In this document: positions 23,569-35,463 of the stretch, piece after piece
Position numbering within the stretch: position 1 is the first letter of the stretch
How the letters are laid out: each line of letters opens with the position of its first letter
Origin: Stenogyne calaminthoides
Lineage: Eukaryota > Streptophyta > Magnoliopsida > Lamiales > Lamiaceae
Assembly (NCBI GenBank): GCA_037126765.1
Contig: JBBCBC010000027.1
Location: 3,248,406 to 3,312,405 of the forward strand
Direction: 5' to 3'
DNA length: 64,000 nucleotides
Notes under the pieces: generated by a model
The model's input: the letters and a program-made list of their open reading frames with translations, nothing else
Databases searched by the model: none
What the model was told of the DNA's origin: nothing
Translations under genes and position numbers: made by a program

Positions 23569-24713
23569 TAGGAGAGAGTATAAGTTATGTAGTATTTATT
23601 TAATATAATATAAATATGCAAAGAAAAATAATGGATTAAGGAAGACGTAGGGAAATAATTTTTCTAGAGTAAAAAGACATATATCAAATTTATAATATTT
23701 GTGATAAAAAAAATTATACAGTACTACGTGATTATTTTATTTAGATATATATGGTCATGGTTCAAAATTCATGTACCAAACGCAAAATACTTCTCACTTT
23801 CTCTTTGGTTAGAAAAGCCCATGCGAGTCCATGTGAGCGATGTCTCTTGGAATGGCATAGTTCGGAGTCAATTTTTTTTTTTTTTCTTGTATTGGTGGAG
23901 TGCTGCTTGTACTCAAACTGGTTTACATTAATATATTTTTTTCATTGCCTAATAAATAAATGAAAAAACCTACGTGATTATTTTATTTTAAATTAAATAT
24001 TTTAAATGTTTATTTAATTTAATTTGCTCAGTTTACTTATAATCATGTTTTTATTGTTAAATTATAAATAAAATATATTATTAAATGTAATATATTTTTA
24101 TTTGTGCAGTATGTTGATTTTAAAATTTTTTAATATTATTTATTTTATACCCTCGTAATATGAAGGGTTATAACATAGTAAGAGTTTGTATGATAACTGT
24201 AATGTCCGAAACTTAAATTCACACCAACTAACACAAGTTTTACGCAAACACAAGAATAGTATTAGTCCTTTAACATAAACATATCACTTTAACAGCTAAG
24301 AAGTAAATAACGAACGAAACAGGGGATAAATGATTGCCATCGCCAAAGGAAATGCCTCCGAAGAAGATTACAACGAAATAAGTTGATAGAAATGAGATTT
24401 AAAAGCGAGGCCCAACGGAAATTAAACATTTCTAAAATAAATAAGGACAAGGCCCAAGTGTAAGCAAGCCCAATTTATTAAATGCAAAGTCGCACGAGTC
24501 GGAATGCGACAATAACATTTTTGTAAAATATTAAAGAAAATCTCATTCCTCAAAGAATGAATGAAATACACAGATCATGGAGTATGAGCAGAATATTTAT
24601 CCCTTAACTTTTGAGAATGGTCATTGAAAATAAAATAAGTATTTCAATTTAAAAATATATACCAATCATGGTAGGATCAGATTAGGGAATGGTTTGGGAG
24701 TGTAGATTTTAGG
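23569..24713. other. AT-rich interval without recognised genes
   Basis: I see only low-complexity AT-rich sequence and short, overlapping spurious frames. No repeats longer than the usual microsatellite-like words and no RNA gene could be supported. Confidence 0.5.
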
Positions 24714-25108
24714 GATATAATTCAAAATTGTCCTTTAACTTTTAGGGATAGAATGGTTTGAGCAAAATATGAATCCCTTAATCTTTTACCATTTTTAAAA
24801 TAGTCCCAAAAATATTTGATGTACGAAATTGTTCTCAATTTTTTATAAATTGTACCATTTTCGTCTCAAATTTGTTAGAATTGACGAAACAATGTCATTT
24901 TTGGTCATGCATTTTAGCCGAAAATCTCCAAATTGAATGCTCACATGTAAGACAAATGACCAAAAATGATGTCGCTTCGTCAACTCCGACAAATTTGGGA
25001 TGAAAATGATACAATTCGTGTAAAATTAAGATAAATTTCGTACATCAAACTTTTTTTAAATTATTTAAAAAACTATGAAAAGTTATAGGAATATTTTGAA
25101 TTTTATCC
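24714..25108. mobile_element. Foldback/MITE-like element with long inverted arms
   Basis: The left arm (about 24714-24910) and right arm (about 24950-25108) are imperfect inverted copies of each other. Shared landmarks are ttgatgtacgaaatt, attgtaccattttcgtctca/tgggatgaaaatgataca and catttttggtcat/atgaccaaaaatg. The spacer is about 40 bp. Such a structure would fold into a long hairpin if transcribed. Confidence 0.7.
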
Positions 25109-25859
25109 ATATAGATTTTATTTTATTTTTTTTGAGCGCCTGTCCCTATAGATTTTACATTTGGATTCATAATTGATTTTTGATCTTCTTAATCGGATTT
25201 GTTGTGTTGCGTAACAATAACAGTTCAGCCTTTGGGACAATTGAGCGCTTTAGGGCGTGTTCATTGTGAAAAGTTTTGTTTTTTTTACTCAATTCGTTCC
25301 ACTTTAATCGTTATTTTTAATTTTTCACACAGCTTAAAAATTAAAGATATTTACTACTAATATTTATTTATATAGTATAATTAATATATTATTTCATAGG
25401 TTATTGATGAATCATTTATGATCAATGATATACCCTTATTAAATAAGGAAAAGGGAAAAGTTGAAAAATAATTAATATAATTTAAAAGATAAGGTCTTGT
25501 GTGAAACATTGCACACTAGTGTTATGTGCAATACAATATAAATAAGGTAAAAATGCTTCAAATTTTGCGGGTCAGCGTGGGCGGTCGGGTCGAGCGCAGG
25601 CGCGGACGGGCAGTGGGCTTCAGGTTGGGCGGGTGCATATGTATTTATAGAAGGGTATCTTTATTAAATATGTGTTGTAGTCTAGTGGCTCAGGTTTATT
25701 GTTAATTAATTTGGTCGCAAGTTCAATTCCTACTAAACATATAATTTTTTATTTATTTATTTTTGTCAATTTTTTGTGTGTTCCTACGTCTATTTATATG
25801 TGTTATTATATTGTTATATTGAAAAAACTTCATATCTATGTATAAGTGTTACTACATTG
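25109..25859. other. Interval without recognised genes
   Basis: AT-rich except for a short GC-rich, purine-skewed patch at 25566-25640. Near 25675-25740 the words tctagtggctcagg and aagttcaattcctac resemble the A and B boxes of a tRNA-derived SINE, but neither a tail nor target duplications are clear. Confidence 0.35.
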
Positions 25860-26285
25860 TTTTATTGAAAAATTATCTTATGTAACACGTAATAAAACAT
25901 ATCGTAACACATAAATATTCATAAAGTAACATGGGTCATAAGGTAACACATTATTGTTCATATGGTAACACATGAGTATTCACATAGTATTACGACGATA
26001 TATGAACAGTGTTACATATTACTAAAAAACATGTGTTACTACATGAACAAAAAGTGTTACCCTATGAAGAAAAATATGTTACCACATGAACAAAACCAGT
26101 ACAAAGCGCGAAAAGAAATCCCCAGTCCAAAATTACAGATTTAAAGAACAACTTGATGTGTTACTGCATGAACAAAAAAAATGTTACCATATGAGCCAAA
26201 GAGTATTACTACATAAACAAAAATCAGTACAAACGCGAAAAAATATCTTCAGTCCAAAATTACAGATTTACAGAACATCGTGAAA
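25860..26285 (+). repeat. Short tandem repeats (tgttacyacatgaac) with a duplicated block
   Basis: About twelve degenerate copies of a 20-bp unit built on tgttaccacatgaacaaa. The block at about 26035-26150 recurs at about 26155-26280, each time ending in cagtccaaaattacagattta. The open frames that cross it are by-products of the repeat. Confidence 0.65.
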
Positions 26286-26934
26286 AGAGTGCAGAAGGAT
26301 CTGAATTTCATCACACACTTTGTGTTGAGGGGTAATTTAAACACCACACACGTATTCTCTCTTCTTCTCGCAGAATCCACACCAAAATTCTAATTGAACA
26401 ACCTTATTTCATCCAATGATCGGAGCGAAAAAGAAAATTAGGGCATGAACGAGAAAGAAAAAAGTATGTTAGATCCGCCAGAAGAGAAGAGGAAGAAGAG
26501 GAAATCTGATCGTGTCCGACTGTGCGCGCGATGGAAGAAGATGAAGAAGCCAATTGACCCACCAACAATCTGCCCTAAACCCGCTTCGCGGACCGCGGAA
26601 AAAAAAAAGGTTCAATTGCATATATCACTTGTATGCAATATTGCATACGAATTTTTGCCAACTTAAAATATGGAACACAACATATATTTTGGAATAATTT
26701 TTTTCTCTCTGATAAAGTCAATACGGATATTTTAACTCAGCATTTCATTAACTTGGTTCACAAAACAATTATGGTAAATTCAATAATAATATTCGGTATG
26801 TGAAGTAATACTATTTACTATACAAAATAATGTGATTTTATTCATTTTTAAAAGAAGGGTTAATTTGTTTCGAAAAATAAAAAGAAGGGTTAATTGTATA
26901 AATTAAAAATTCACGACCACTTTGGTAAACAATA

Positions 26935-27132
26935 CTTCCTTCGTCTCAATATTATTTGAACACTTATCTTATTTGGACGTCAAAACATTACTTGAACATT
27001 CTCAAAATAGAAACAAACATAATATTAATACACTCACAACACCCTTATTTTATTCCATTAAACTCACTAAAACCTACTTTACTTGATTTGAGTGTCATTT
27101 TCAGTGTTTAAGTCCTCATGGGACGGAGGGAA
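26935..27132. mobile_element. Stowaway-type MITE
   Basis: About 200 bp bounded by inverted ends (cttccttcgtctcaatatta at the left, gggacggagggaa at the right) and flanked by TA on both sides. This is the Tc1/mariner-derived Stowaway pattern with a CTCCCTCYGTCCC-like terminus. It has no coding capacity. Confidence 0.8.
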
Positions 27133-27198
27133 TATCACTTTGAAAAATATTTCATATGAAACTGATTCTCAAGAGACCTACTCTTCTAACATCCAGCT

Positions 27199-27536
27199 AA
27201 GGGTGGATCGGTACAGCATACCGAAATTTTTTCGTCATACCGTATATTGTACCGAATTTTCGATACCAAAAAATGCATACCGTTGTCGTACCAAAATCTT
27301 AGTAAATCGAAATTTTCGATATGTCAATATTACATACCGATACCGTATCAATATTTCGGTATATACCGTAATACCAAAATATTTTCGGTTTACCAGAATC
27401 GGAATTTTTTCGATATATCAAAATATTTCGGTATATACCGAATACCGAAATTTTCTATATTTTCATATCATTACAGTACCGAAATTTTCGATACGGTAAG
27501 TGCGGTATACTAGTATTTTCGATATTTCCTCCATCC
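27199..27536. repeat. MITE-like element made of ggtataccgaa motifs
   Basis: Starts taagggtggatcggtac and ends tcctccatcccta, which form a weak inverted pair. The body is filled with palindromic words such as ataccgaaattttcgat and cggtataccg. It resembles non-autonomous hAT-derived elements of plants, but no 8-bp target duplication is evident. Confidence 0.5.
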
Positions 27537-27539
27537 CTA

Positions 27540-28437
27540 CATTCATCAGCGTGCCTCACGTGTTAATTCAGACAAAATTTTGAATTTTTCGATAAAAAAT
27601 GACTAAAATTGACACATTTAGGACAAAGATAAAAAAAAGTGAAAAGTTATAGGACTAAAAATGAAATCGACCTAAGTTACATGACTAGTTTTGATATATT
27701 TTCGTTTTAGGAGTGTAGTTTCTTTTAATTCTTTTTTTAGCCTACAACAATGCACAAAAACTAACTTCCAAGTTCTAAATCAATAAAAGTCAAATGGGCT
27801 TGCTACACTATATTAGACAAAAGGGCCCAAGTTTTGATGGGCTGAAAAGTCCTACAGAATGCAAAAAATACACAGAACATTTAATATGAGTTAATTTTTC
27901 AGATAGAAATGGCAATTTGAATATGAGTTAATTTTTCAAGAACTGAGTCACAATATAATTTGTGGATTCGCAGCCAAACATTTACATTGTCATTTTTTAT
28001 GCATTCCTCAAATTAAATCCATAATATATTTTATGAATTATTTTTTTTCGAAACACCAAATAATATCAAGTCAAACTTATAATATATTCTTTTTCTTACT
28101 CAAACTTATTATCGAGTTCTGTATATCTTTGCCAAGGCCTAGACAGCCCACTTACGACTGTTTAATAAAATAGATGGGCCTACTTGTCCATCAAGTCCAG
28201 CCCAAGCCTACTGTGCCATGGATAGTCTGCACTGTATTTGAAGATTCTTTTTTTTTTTTTTTTAAAGGGCTGTATTTGAAGATTTAATTAGCTCTAAATT
28301 GTTGATGCAATGAAGTTTACCTTCAATTTAAAGTACTTTTATCGACTTAAAAATAAATTAATGATTAATTTGAAATTTGAAAAAGAAAATGATGTTAATG
28401 TAGAATAAATTTAAAATAAATCACCAATACACATCAA
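27540..28437. other. Interval without recognised genes
   Basis: AT-rich sequence with poly-T runs at 28248-28262. Nothing specific is supported. The left boundary of the gypsy 3' region that follows is not visible. Confidence 0.4.
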
Positions 28438-29543
28438 TTAGAGACAAAAAAATAGGTTATACTCTGATGGGGGAGGAAGAGGGACTTCTTGAGAGGTCAC
28501 AGCCTTCCCGACGGCGGATCTGGTCCTCTTGAAAACAGAGAATGGAAAAGGTTCTGAAGAGGCAGGGGCAGCTAAGGAGAAGGTGTTATCTATTTTGGGT
28601 GTCTGAGGGGGCTGATCTTGAGGATGAGGATTGACAGAACCTACCTGCTGAGTGGAACATACTCCATTGCTGCAAAACAAGATTAAGTGCTCGATAAAGA
28701 ATGGACACAAAATGTTAGCATTTAAGTAGCACATGCAAAAAGGGTTACCATTAGCGGGGTCTAGTGGAATTTTTGGAAGGATAAAACCAAAGTGGGATAG
28801 AAGACAGAGATTGTTACACAAAGAGATGGGGTTAAACAGACCATTCTTATCGACATACACATTGAGCCTCTCTATGATTTGGAGATTAAGGAGGGAACTC
28901 AACCTAGCGGTTGGAGGCCTTCTTTTTGAGTTGGCATAAAGCCACTCATAGTGAGGGAAGGACCACTGAGTAGGGGGAGTAATGAAGAAGTAGGGCATCT
29001 TGCCATCTCTGTTTCCCGTCACCAGGCTTGCTCAAAACGGAGCATAACCCCTTAACTCTACCACAAGTATAGAAAAAGACGGCAAAATACTTACAACCAA
29101 AGTGGGTTAAAAAAAGATCCCCATCTGGTTCTCCTCCATTGCCCTTTACCAACATGTAAAAGACAATCATCATACGAATACCATTGGAGGTAAATTGGTT
29201 TAGGGGAACCTCGAATAACTCAGAAATGCGGTTAAAGTATTTCGGGACCGAGAAACGAACTCTGCTTGAAGTTGTTCATCCAGAAGGCTATGGTTAAGCC
29301 CTTGGTAAAGTTGGGTCGTTCTTTTTTATGGGGAGCCCTAACAGCAAAGGTGAGATGAACCATGCCTAAGTCGTGATACCTTTGAGGGATTTTCTTGGAA
29401 AGTTGAGAAAGTCCGGTAACATAATTCCAAAATTTCTCACTACCTGTAGGAATTTGGGTCTCCCTAGAGGAAGACGACTGGGAGAATGAGTTGTAACGGG
29501 GGTGTGAGTTTTGGGAAAAATGTGGTGAAGAAGCTAGCGTCAC
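28438..29543 (-). pseudogene. Antisense additional ORF of a Tat-type gypsy element (transposase_28-like)
   Basis: Three overlapping minus-strand frames together read like the protein family annotated as 'putative gypsy type transposon' or Transposase_28. The order is residues from 29543 (MTLASSPHFSQ...FTKGLTIAFW), then VRFSVPKYFNRISELFEVPL...NGIRMMIVFYML, then MPYFFITPPTQWSFPHYEW. Frameshifts near 29265 and 28995 separate them, so it is broken. The fragment lies upstream of a plus-strand polypurine tract and LTR. That position, antisense between pol and the 3' LTR, is known for extra ORFs in Tat-lineage retrotransposons. Their function is unknown. The family call rests on remembered sequence patterns. 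Confidence 0.6.
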
Positions 29544-30307
29544 TTAAACCCTTCTAGGAAAAGGGGGTTTAGATGTATCCTAATTTGAAAATGGAAAACA
29601 AGGAAGAACCCTAGAGAGAAGGAGTGGAGAACGATACATGTAAATCAGTGGAAGGGTGGAGTACTAATGATGCGCTTGGATCAGAGAGGAGTCTCTTCGA
29701 ATCGCCAAAAAGAGAAAGAAAAAATGGAAGAGTGAGGGAGATGAAATGAGAAAGGTAAAGTGTTCTTGCAGTGTTTCTTGAGAATAATTAGGCTCATGCG
29801 TGTTGATTAGTTAAAGGGGCAGTTTCTGATTACTACACCCGATTTACTAGGCGCGTGAAAAGGAGTTGATGTGATGGAGACCATACTCGTGGGGCAGTTG
29901 AACGGTCTCATTTCAAAATTATAAAACAGTGCATCCTCGTGGAAGAGGTCCAAGGAAAGTCAAAAGATACTTATGTTAGGAAATAATTTTTTTCTACTCT
30001 CCTGAGTATCCGAACCTCAAGAGAGTAGAAGTGAATGGTTGATGTGACACAAATAATACCTAATTTTGAGATGATGACACGTGTATAAAAATAATAGGAT
30101 TATGACACCTAGATGAATACGCCGGGATACCCTCGTGAGGTTGGAGTTCCAAGAGATCCGCAACGTTGCATAAATAGATAAGGATTGACCAAGTGTTGAA
30201 AAATATTTGACCAAGATTCATGTGGACTGAACAATGGGATGAGTCCACGTCTGGAAGGCAGTTAGATCTTCCCCACTTTGAGAAAATAATATTCCTTCGA
30301 CATCATA

Positions 30308-30320
30308 AGAAAACTGGGGG
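30308..30320 (+). other. Polypurine tract
   Basis: The sequence agaaaactggggg immediately precedes the start of the LTR-like segment at 30322. This A-rich, G-run tract is the usual plus-strand primer of Tat-type gypsy elements. Confidence 0.6.
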
Positions 30321-30321
30321 C

Positions 30322-30973
30322 CGTTGAGAGAGTTCAGGGGTTGATTGAGCAAACAAAGAAAGATTGGCTGAAGAGAAGGCTAATTTGGTCAACTCAAATG
30401 TGAAAGCATAAAGAGCGATATTTGCGCAAGAGGTTGGCTGAGGGAGATATATTCGGAAGCTGAGGAGAAGGCTGATTCAATTGAGATATTTTAGGGACGA
30501 AGAGGGCTGAAGAGATAATGGACTTAGCCCACTTGCCCCATGAAAGGTAAGGAGACCGAACCACTGCATCTAAATATTATATATAGACAATTCCACACTT
30601 CATTTTATTAGAGATGTACACGAGCATATATTCACACTGATTTACTATGATTTTGAGATTAAAGCACTTATAATAATCCTTGCATATTTAGAGTGAAAAT
30701 ACAAGAGACTTGTGAGGAAGTATTGAGTGGGATTGATATTAAGGAGAGTTCTCGTTCTTGAGTTCTCTTCGCTCATTATTAGCGTGATTTTCCGGTCATC
30801 TGACTTGGGCATAGGGTTGTTATTTGGAGAATCCTCTGGCGTGTTTTGTAGATACCTGCTAGTCCTGAAGAGGAGTTTGTTTGGGTTGATAGCCCATTAT
30901 CCCTCCGATAAAATTCATACCACGAGGTCGTGCGTTCAATTCTTGCATGTTCGTTTATTTTGCATCTATCACA
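30322..30973 (+). repeat. Ty3/gypsy 3' LTR (Tat-like)
   Basis: Begins cgttgagagag (TG changed to CG) and has the LTR promoter segment ctaaatattatatatagac at 30570-30589. The gypsy signature gattttccggtcatctgact is at 30785-30804, followed by gagaatcctctggcgtg. The end is placed at ctatcaca near 30973 with low certainty. It has the same architecture as the fragments at 5159 and 15516 but is a different subfamily. Confidence 0.6.
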
Positions 30974-31500
30974 ACGTGTAGGCAATTTATTTGTATATTT
31001 ATCTACTAAAATTCTAAAAATTAGTAGGCAAATCACAGATAATCCTCACTATTTAAAGACCGAAAATTATTGGTTGGAAAACTCCGTAGTCATTTAAAAA
31101 AATTCGTAGTCAATTTTTTTTTTTTTTAGTGCACGTTTCAATGTAAACAAATCATATATTTTAATATAATAAATTTTATGTTTAAAAAATACACTATAAA
31201 AAATACATAATACACCTGATGCACATAAGACACGCTCATAAAATATATGATTAAAGAAATCCAAAATATAATAAGAGGCAGAGTTGTCGAAAATACTGTG
31301 GAATTAATTGGGCCAACTGTGGAATTAATTTTTGAGCTCTTTGTTTTTATCGAAAATACATATACTAGTACTACAAATAATTTTGCTCAAATGTCCAAGC
31401 CATCATTATTCACTCTGATTTGGATGGTTGAAACTTCCAACTTTTTGCTATAAATAGGTGGGCCCTTAATCACAACAATAATACTCCATGTAGTAATATT

Positions 31501-32073
31501 TTACATGCTAGCGGTCAGAGTGGCTTAAATTTCGTATGGTTAACCACAGAAAGATGGTTAAAAGACAGATCAGATCAAGGTTCTGGATTTGAGACAATCT
31601 GCCCCCCTTTAATGGGATTTAAGTGGAATTTTCCACCCTCTTTGGGTATTCTCCGCTCTTTATGGGTTTGTTGCAAATTCTCTCCGCCCTCTATGGGTTT
31701 GTTGCAGCGAGTGCAGAAGCAATTTGCGGAGCCAGACGAAGAAAGAAAGACGCGCTGCGGTTGAGGTTCCAGTCGATAGCATGACAAAATATATATGCCA
31801 CAACGTGCTGTGGATAATACCTTAGTCCGGGCTCAGTCCATATACCACGAGCTCATATTCAGGGAGTCCGGGCTCAGTCCATATACCACGAGCTCATATT
31901 CAGGGTCGCTCCCAGTTTAGCGGAATTTGCGTCATCCTCCTCCAATCCTCACGCTTGGTTCGAGACAGGTCTTCCTCCGAGTTGGGTTTGAAGAATTAGA
32001 TTTGTTAGAGAAAATTAATTGTTCTAGTTGAGTTGTATTCTTTTTGTCAAAAAAAAAAAATTACAGGCTAGCG
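31501..32073 (+). mobile_element. SINE-like retroposon with 13-bp target duplication
   Basis: The 13-bp sequences ttacatgctagcg (31501-31513) and ttacaggctagcg (32061-32073) match at 12 of 13 positions. They flank a 547-bp insert that ends in a 12-base A run. The 5' part has an A-box-like gtcagagtggctta and a B-box-like ggttctggatttgag, and a second ggttcgagac occurs near 31959. A 41-bp unit is duplicated in tandem inside (31824-31864 and 31865-31905). It is long for a plant SINE and might be a composite SINE or a retrocopied transcript. Confidence 0.7.
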
Positions 32074-33929
32074 TGATAATTTAAATTTTCTTTTTACAAA
32101 TATTACAAAAAAAAAAAAAAAAAATTCAAAATATCACATGCATAGTACAATTTCAAATAAGATTTTCTTAATAATAAATCAATATAGAAATGTTTGTGTA
32201 TTTACATAAAATGTGAAAGATTTAAAACCTTTTTTATAAAAATGGTGATTTTGAGTTCGACCTAGCGTTTCGTTACAACAAATTCGAATTCTAAAACTAC
32301 TGAATTAAATTCACATTAAATTAATCTAAGATTTACATTGACCTTACGGACAGAGACGGGGGCTGACGACGCCCCCTTGAAATTTAAAAGTTTTGTACTG
32401 CATATGTTGAAATTATTTTTATATTTATAACTTAAAACGGGAAATTTTGTCATCTAGCCCCCGTTGAACTATTAAAATTTTGCCGTCTTACTCAATGCAA
32501 AAGTTTGTCCCATTGGAAAGAATGAATTTCTGGCCTCGTCCCTAATTATGGACAATAATATTAACTCTCACCAATCCTCTCAAAGATCTTGCCATGTACT
32601 AAATTGTCTTTAGAGAAATAAAAATTATCCCCAATTATAATTTTCACATAAGGGTAGCATATGCACTAATTGAAATATTAACCATTCTCTGCTTTTTTAG
32701 AAAAAAATAAAATAAAATGAAATTCCCCTGTTTTCAACCATTGGGTAGCTGAACTAATTAAAAATATCAATGCTCCTCATGGACCATTATTTATTACAGC
32801 TAGATTTTGGTACATACCCATCAATAGTTTAATACTGCGTATACTGTACCCCACATAACCTTATCATCTATAGATAATATCTGTATACACATGTATACAT
32901 GCACATGTACGTACAATTATACATATAACCAAAATCCCAAGGTGAAGAAGGTTAGAAATAACCATTTTCATTTTTTTTTTTTTTTTTTACCTATCTTCAT
33001 TAGATTTTCTTTTTTATAACCCACTACCCACTTTTAATGACAAATATATCTCGTTCAAAAAGAAAAACTCTTAGTCAATTTATGTATTGATTACACCTTC
33101 CCAGTAAATCATGACTTTGTGAATTACATTCATTCACGCCGCTAATTAATTCCAAGTGATTTACGATAAGGCGAGCGTCTCAGACCTATACTATTCTCTT
33201 CCTCTTGTTGAGTCTGCCATTTTGATATCTTTTTTGTGTTAATTTTTATGTTATAATAGACTACCGGCGGCCAAAAAAATAATAACTAAAAAAGATCAAA
33301 ATTGAAACAAAAGATCAAAATATTGATAAAGTCAAAACTTACTGGACTATATATATATATATATACAAAATTACAAAATCATTTATCATTTTATATACAT
33401 CTCAATTAAAAGTACCATCAAGTTAATTGGAAATAAGTACGTACTCGTCAAGGACTTGGTACAACACAAGATTCAAATCTCTTGATCTTATATACTCATA
33501 ATTTAAATTTAAAATGTTATAAAATAGACATCTCATAATTGATTGTTCACGATTTTCTACTACTTATATTCATCGCTATCCGATCTTTCACTCTCAGAAT
33601 TAATCATGTAATCGTGCTTAAATTATTCGAAAAAAGTCGTATGTACACACATAAAAAGGATTTGTTTTTGTGTGTAGAAGTAGTGCAACAAGTTTGAATT
33701 AACACTGGATTACATAAGTCCACTTAAATTAATGAGTTCCATCTCCAACACAACCAAAATGGTTGGACCATTATATAATGTATAAGTATAATTAATATAT
33801 ACACACTAATGTTATTGATTGGAAGAAAACTAGTTGATCAAGCTGAGGGTGACGCTTTAATTGTTGTTTCTGAAGTCACACTGACAATATAGTGAAGTAA
33901 GAAGGCACTTTGTGTATATAAATATTGTA
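32074..33929. other. AT-rich interval without recognised genes
   Basis: Contains poly-A/T runs and a TA microsatellite at 33346-33364. No coding region, RNA gene or clear transposon end could be supported. Confidence 0.5.
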
Positions 33930-34185
33930 CTCCCTCCATCCAATTCTTAATAGTATAGTAGTTTATATTTTTGTCTCAATCTTTATGGTAAATTTACTTA
34001 CACACTTTATCACATAAAATATTAATAAACAACACTTTTTACTCTCAATTATCCATCACTTTATCACTTTATCATATGAAATACTAATAAACAATTCTTC
34101 TTACCCCACCACTTTATTACTTTATCACTATTCCACTAAATCCTTATGAACAGTGAGAATCTCATAAAGATTGGGACAGAGGGAG
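33930..34185. mobile_element. Stowaway-type MITE
   Basis: Inverted ends ctccctccatcc (33930) and gggacagagggag (ends 34185), each flanked by TA. The internal part repeats ctttatcac-like words. Non-coding. Confidence 0.85.
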
Positions 34186-34261
34186 TAGTAATTAAGGATA
34201 TATCTATTTTTTTTATCATTTTATTGCATTAGTTCGATACTTGATAAATTTTATCTTAGTA

Positions 34262-34456
34262 AGCATATAGTGATAGTGATAGTTGTTATGATTAACAGTG
34301 ATAGCTTTTTTAAGTAACAATGATAATTTTTATACATAGCAGTGATAGTTTATGTGTGTAACAATGATATTTAGTATAACATATAATGACAGGGATAATT
34401 TTTCTGAGTAACAGTGATAATTTTTCTGAATAACAGTGATAATTTGTCCACATAAT
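34262..34456 (+). repeat. Degenerate taacagtgataat tandem repeats
   Basis: About nine copies of a 20-30-bp unit with the core gtaacagtgataatttt. Overlapping frames on both strands are artefacts of the repeat. The following sequence, 34480-34780, is less AT-rich but shows no recognised gene. Confidence 0.6.
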
Positions 34457-34944
34457 AATGAGAATTAATTTGAATAACGACTGGGAGAGAAGAGAAACAC
34501 TCGAATTCATCCACATACATAAAACCGTCGCGCTCTTTGAAGCTGTGATCGTATTGTGGGCGATTATGGGCGGCGGAACACATGAAAAAGTGGAGAAGCT
34601 AAGAATCTTTGCTCGAAAAATCGGGTTGATGTTTTCAATTTCGCACGGCTGGGAGAGAGAAGGGAAAGAGGCGGTGTTTATATTTGACTCATTTATAGTA
34701 TATGGGTCAGGTTTGACCCGAATATATGACATGAAGCAGGTTCATGGTCGTGCCTTTCATGAGTCGGATGAGTCGTCCGACTCAAGCCCGAAATTTTTAT
34801 CGATTTTTATGGGCCTAGAATTCTATATGCATATATATAATTATATATTTATATTTGTAAAATTATTAATATATTGTGAAATGTCTTAGTGGGAAGGAAT
34901 AATACTTTATTCTATTTTGTCTTGGATTCGAGTCCCATCTTTCA

Positions 34945-35260
34945 CAAATTCTTAATTTATTTTTGGGTTCAAGTTTTATCCAAAATAAATAATTTAAGCA
35001 CCACAAGTCCACAACTATTTTAGTTTAAGTCCCACCTTTTGTAAAAGTTTAATTTATTTTTTAGTCCATGCTTTTTGTAAATTCCTAATTTATTTTTGGG
35101 CTCATGCTTTATCCAAAATAAATAATTTAAGCACCACAAGTCCACAACTATTTTAGTTTAAGTCCCACCTTTTGTAAATTTTTTATTTATTTTTGAGTTC
35201 ATACTTTATCCAAAATAAATAATTTAAGCACCATAAGTCCACAACTATTTTAATTTAATT
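34945..35260 (+). repeat. Three imperfect tandem units of about 100-130 bp
   Basis: The segment ccaaaataaataatttaagc occurs at 34980, 35112 and 35210, each followed by accacaagtccacaac or a near copy. The units differ in length because of internal deletions. Directly upstream, 34885-34950 has tRNA-like words (ggattcgagtccca). Confidence 0.65.
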
Positions 35261-35463
35261 CTTTAAATATATGATATACACATAATTAAATTTATCCTAA
35301 TTTTCTTGGTATAAAATCTGGCCAAATAAAATTTATTTTGAAATAATTATCAATTTTGTTATATTTTTGCAATTCTCACTATTATTTTTACCATAAAAAT
35401 TAATTTATTATGAAAAATATATTTTCCTTCACAAACTCTCTCCTCTCATTTTCTTGAAAGAAA

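Noticed and set aside
25675..25740. Possible SINE or tRNA
   Set aside because: A- and B-box-like words occur, but no cloverleaf, A tail or target duplication was found.
30890..30960. Possible tRNA-like segment (gtgcgttcaattcttgc)
   Set aside because: Lies inside the gypsy LTR end; no acceptor stem can be drawn.
34458..34889. 143-codon plus frame with overlapping minus frames
   Set aside because: Begins in a tandem repeat, has no recognised domain, and both strands are open; most likely chance.
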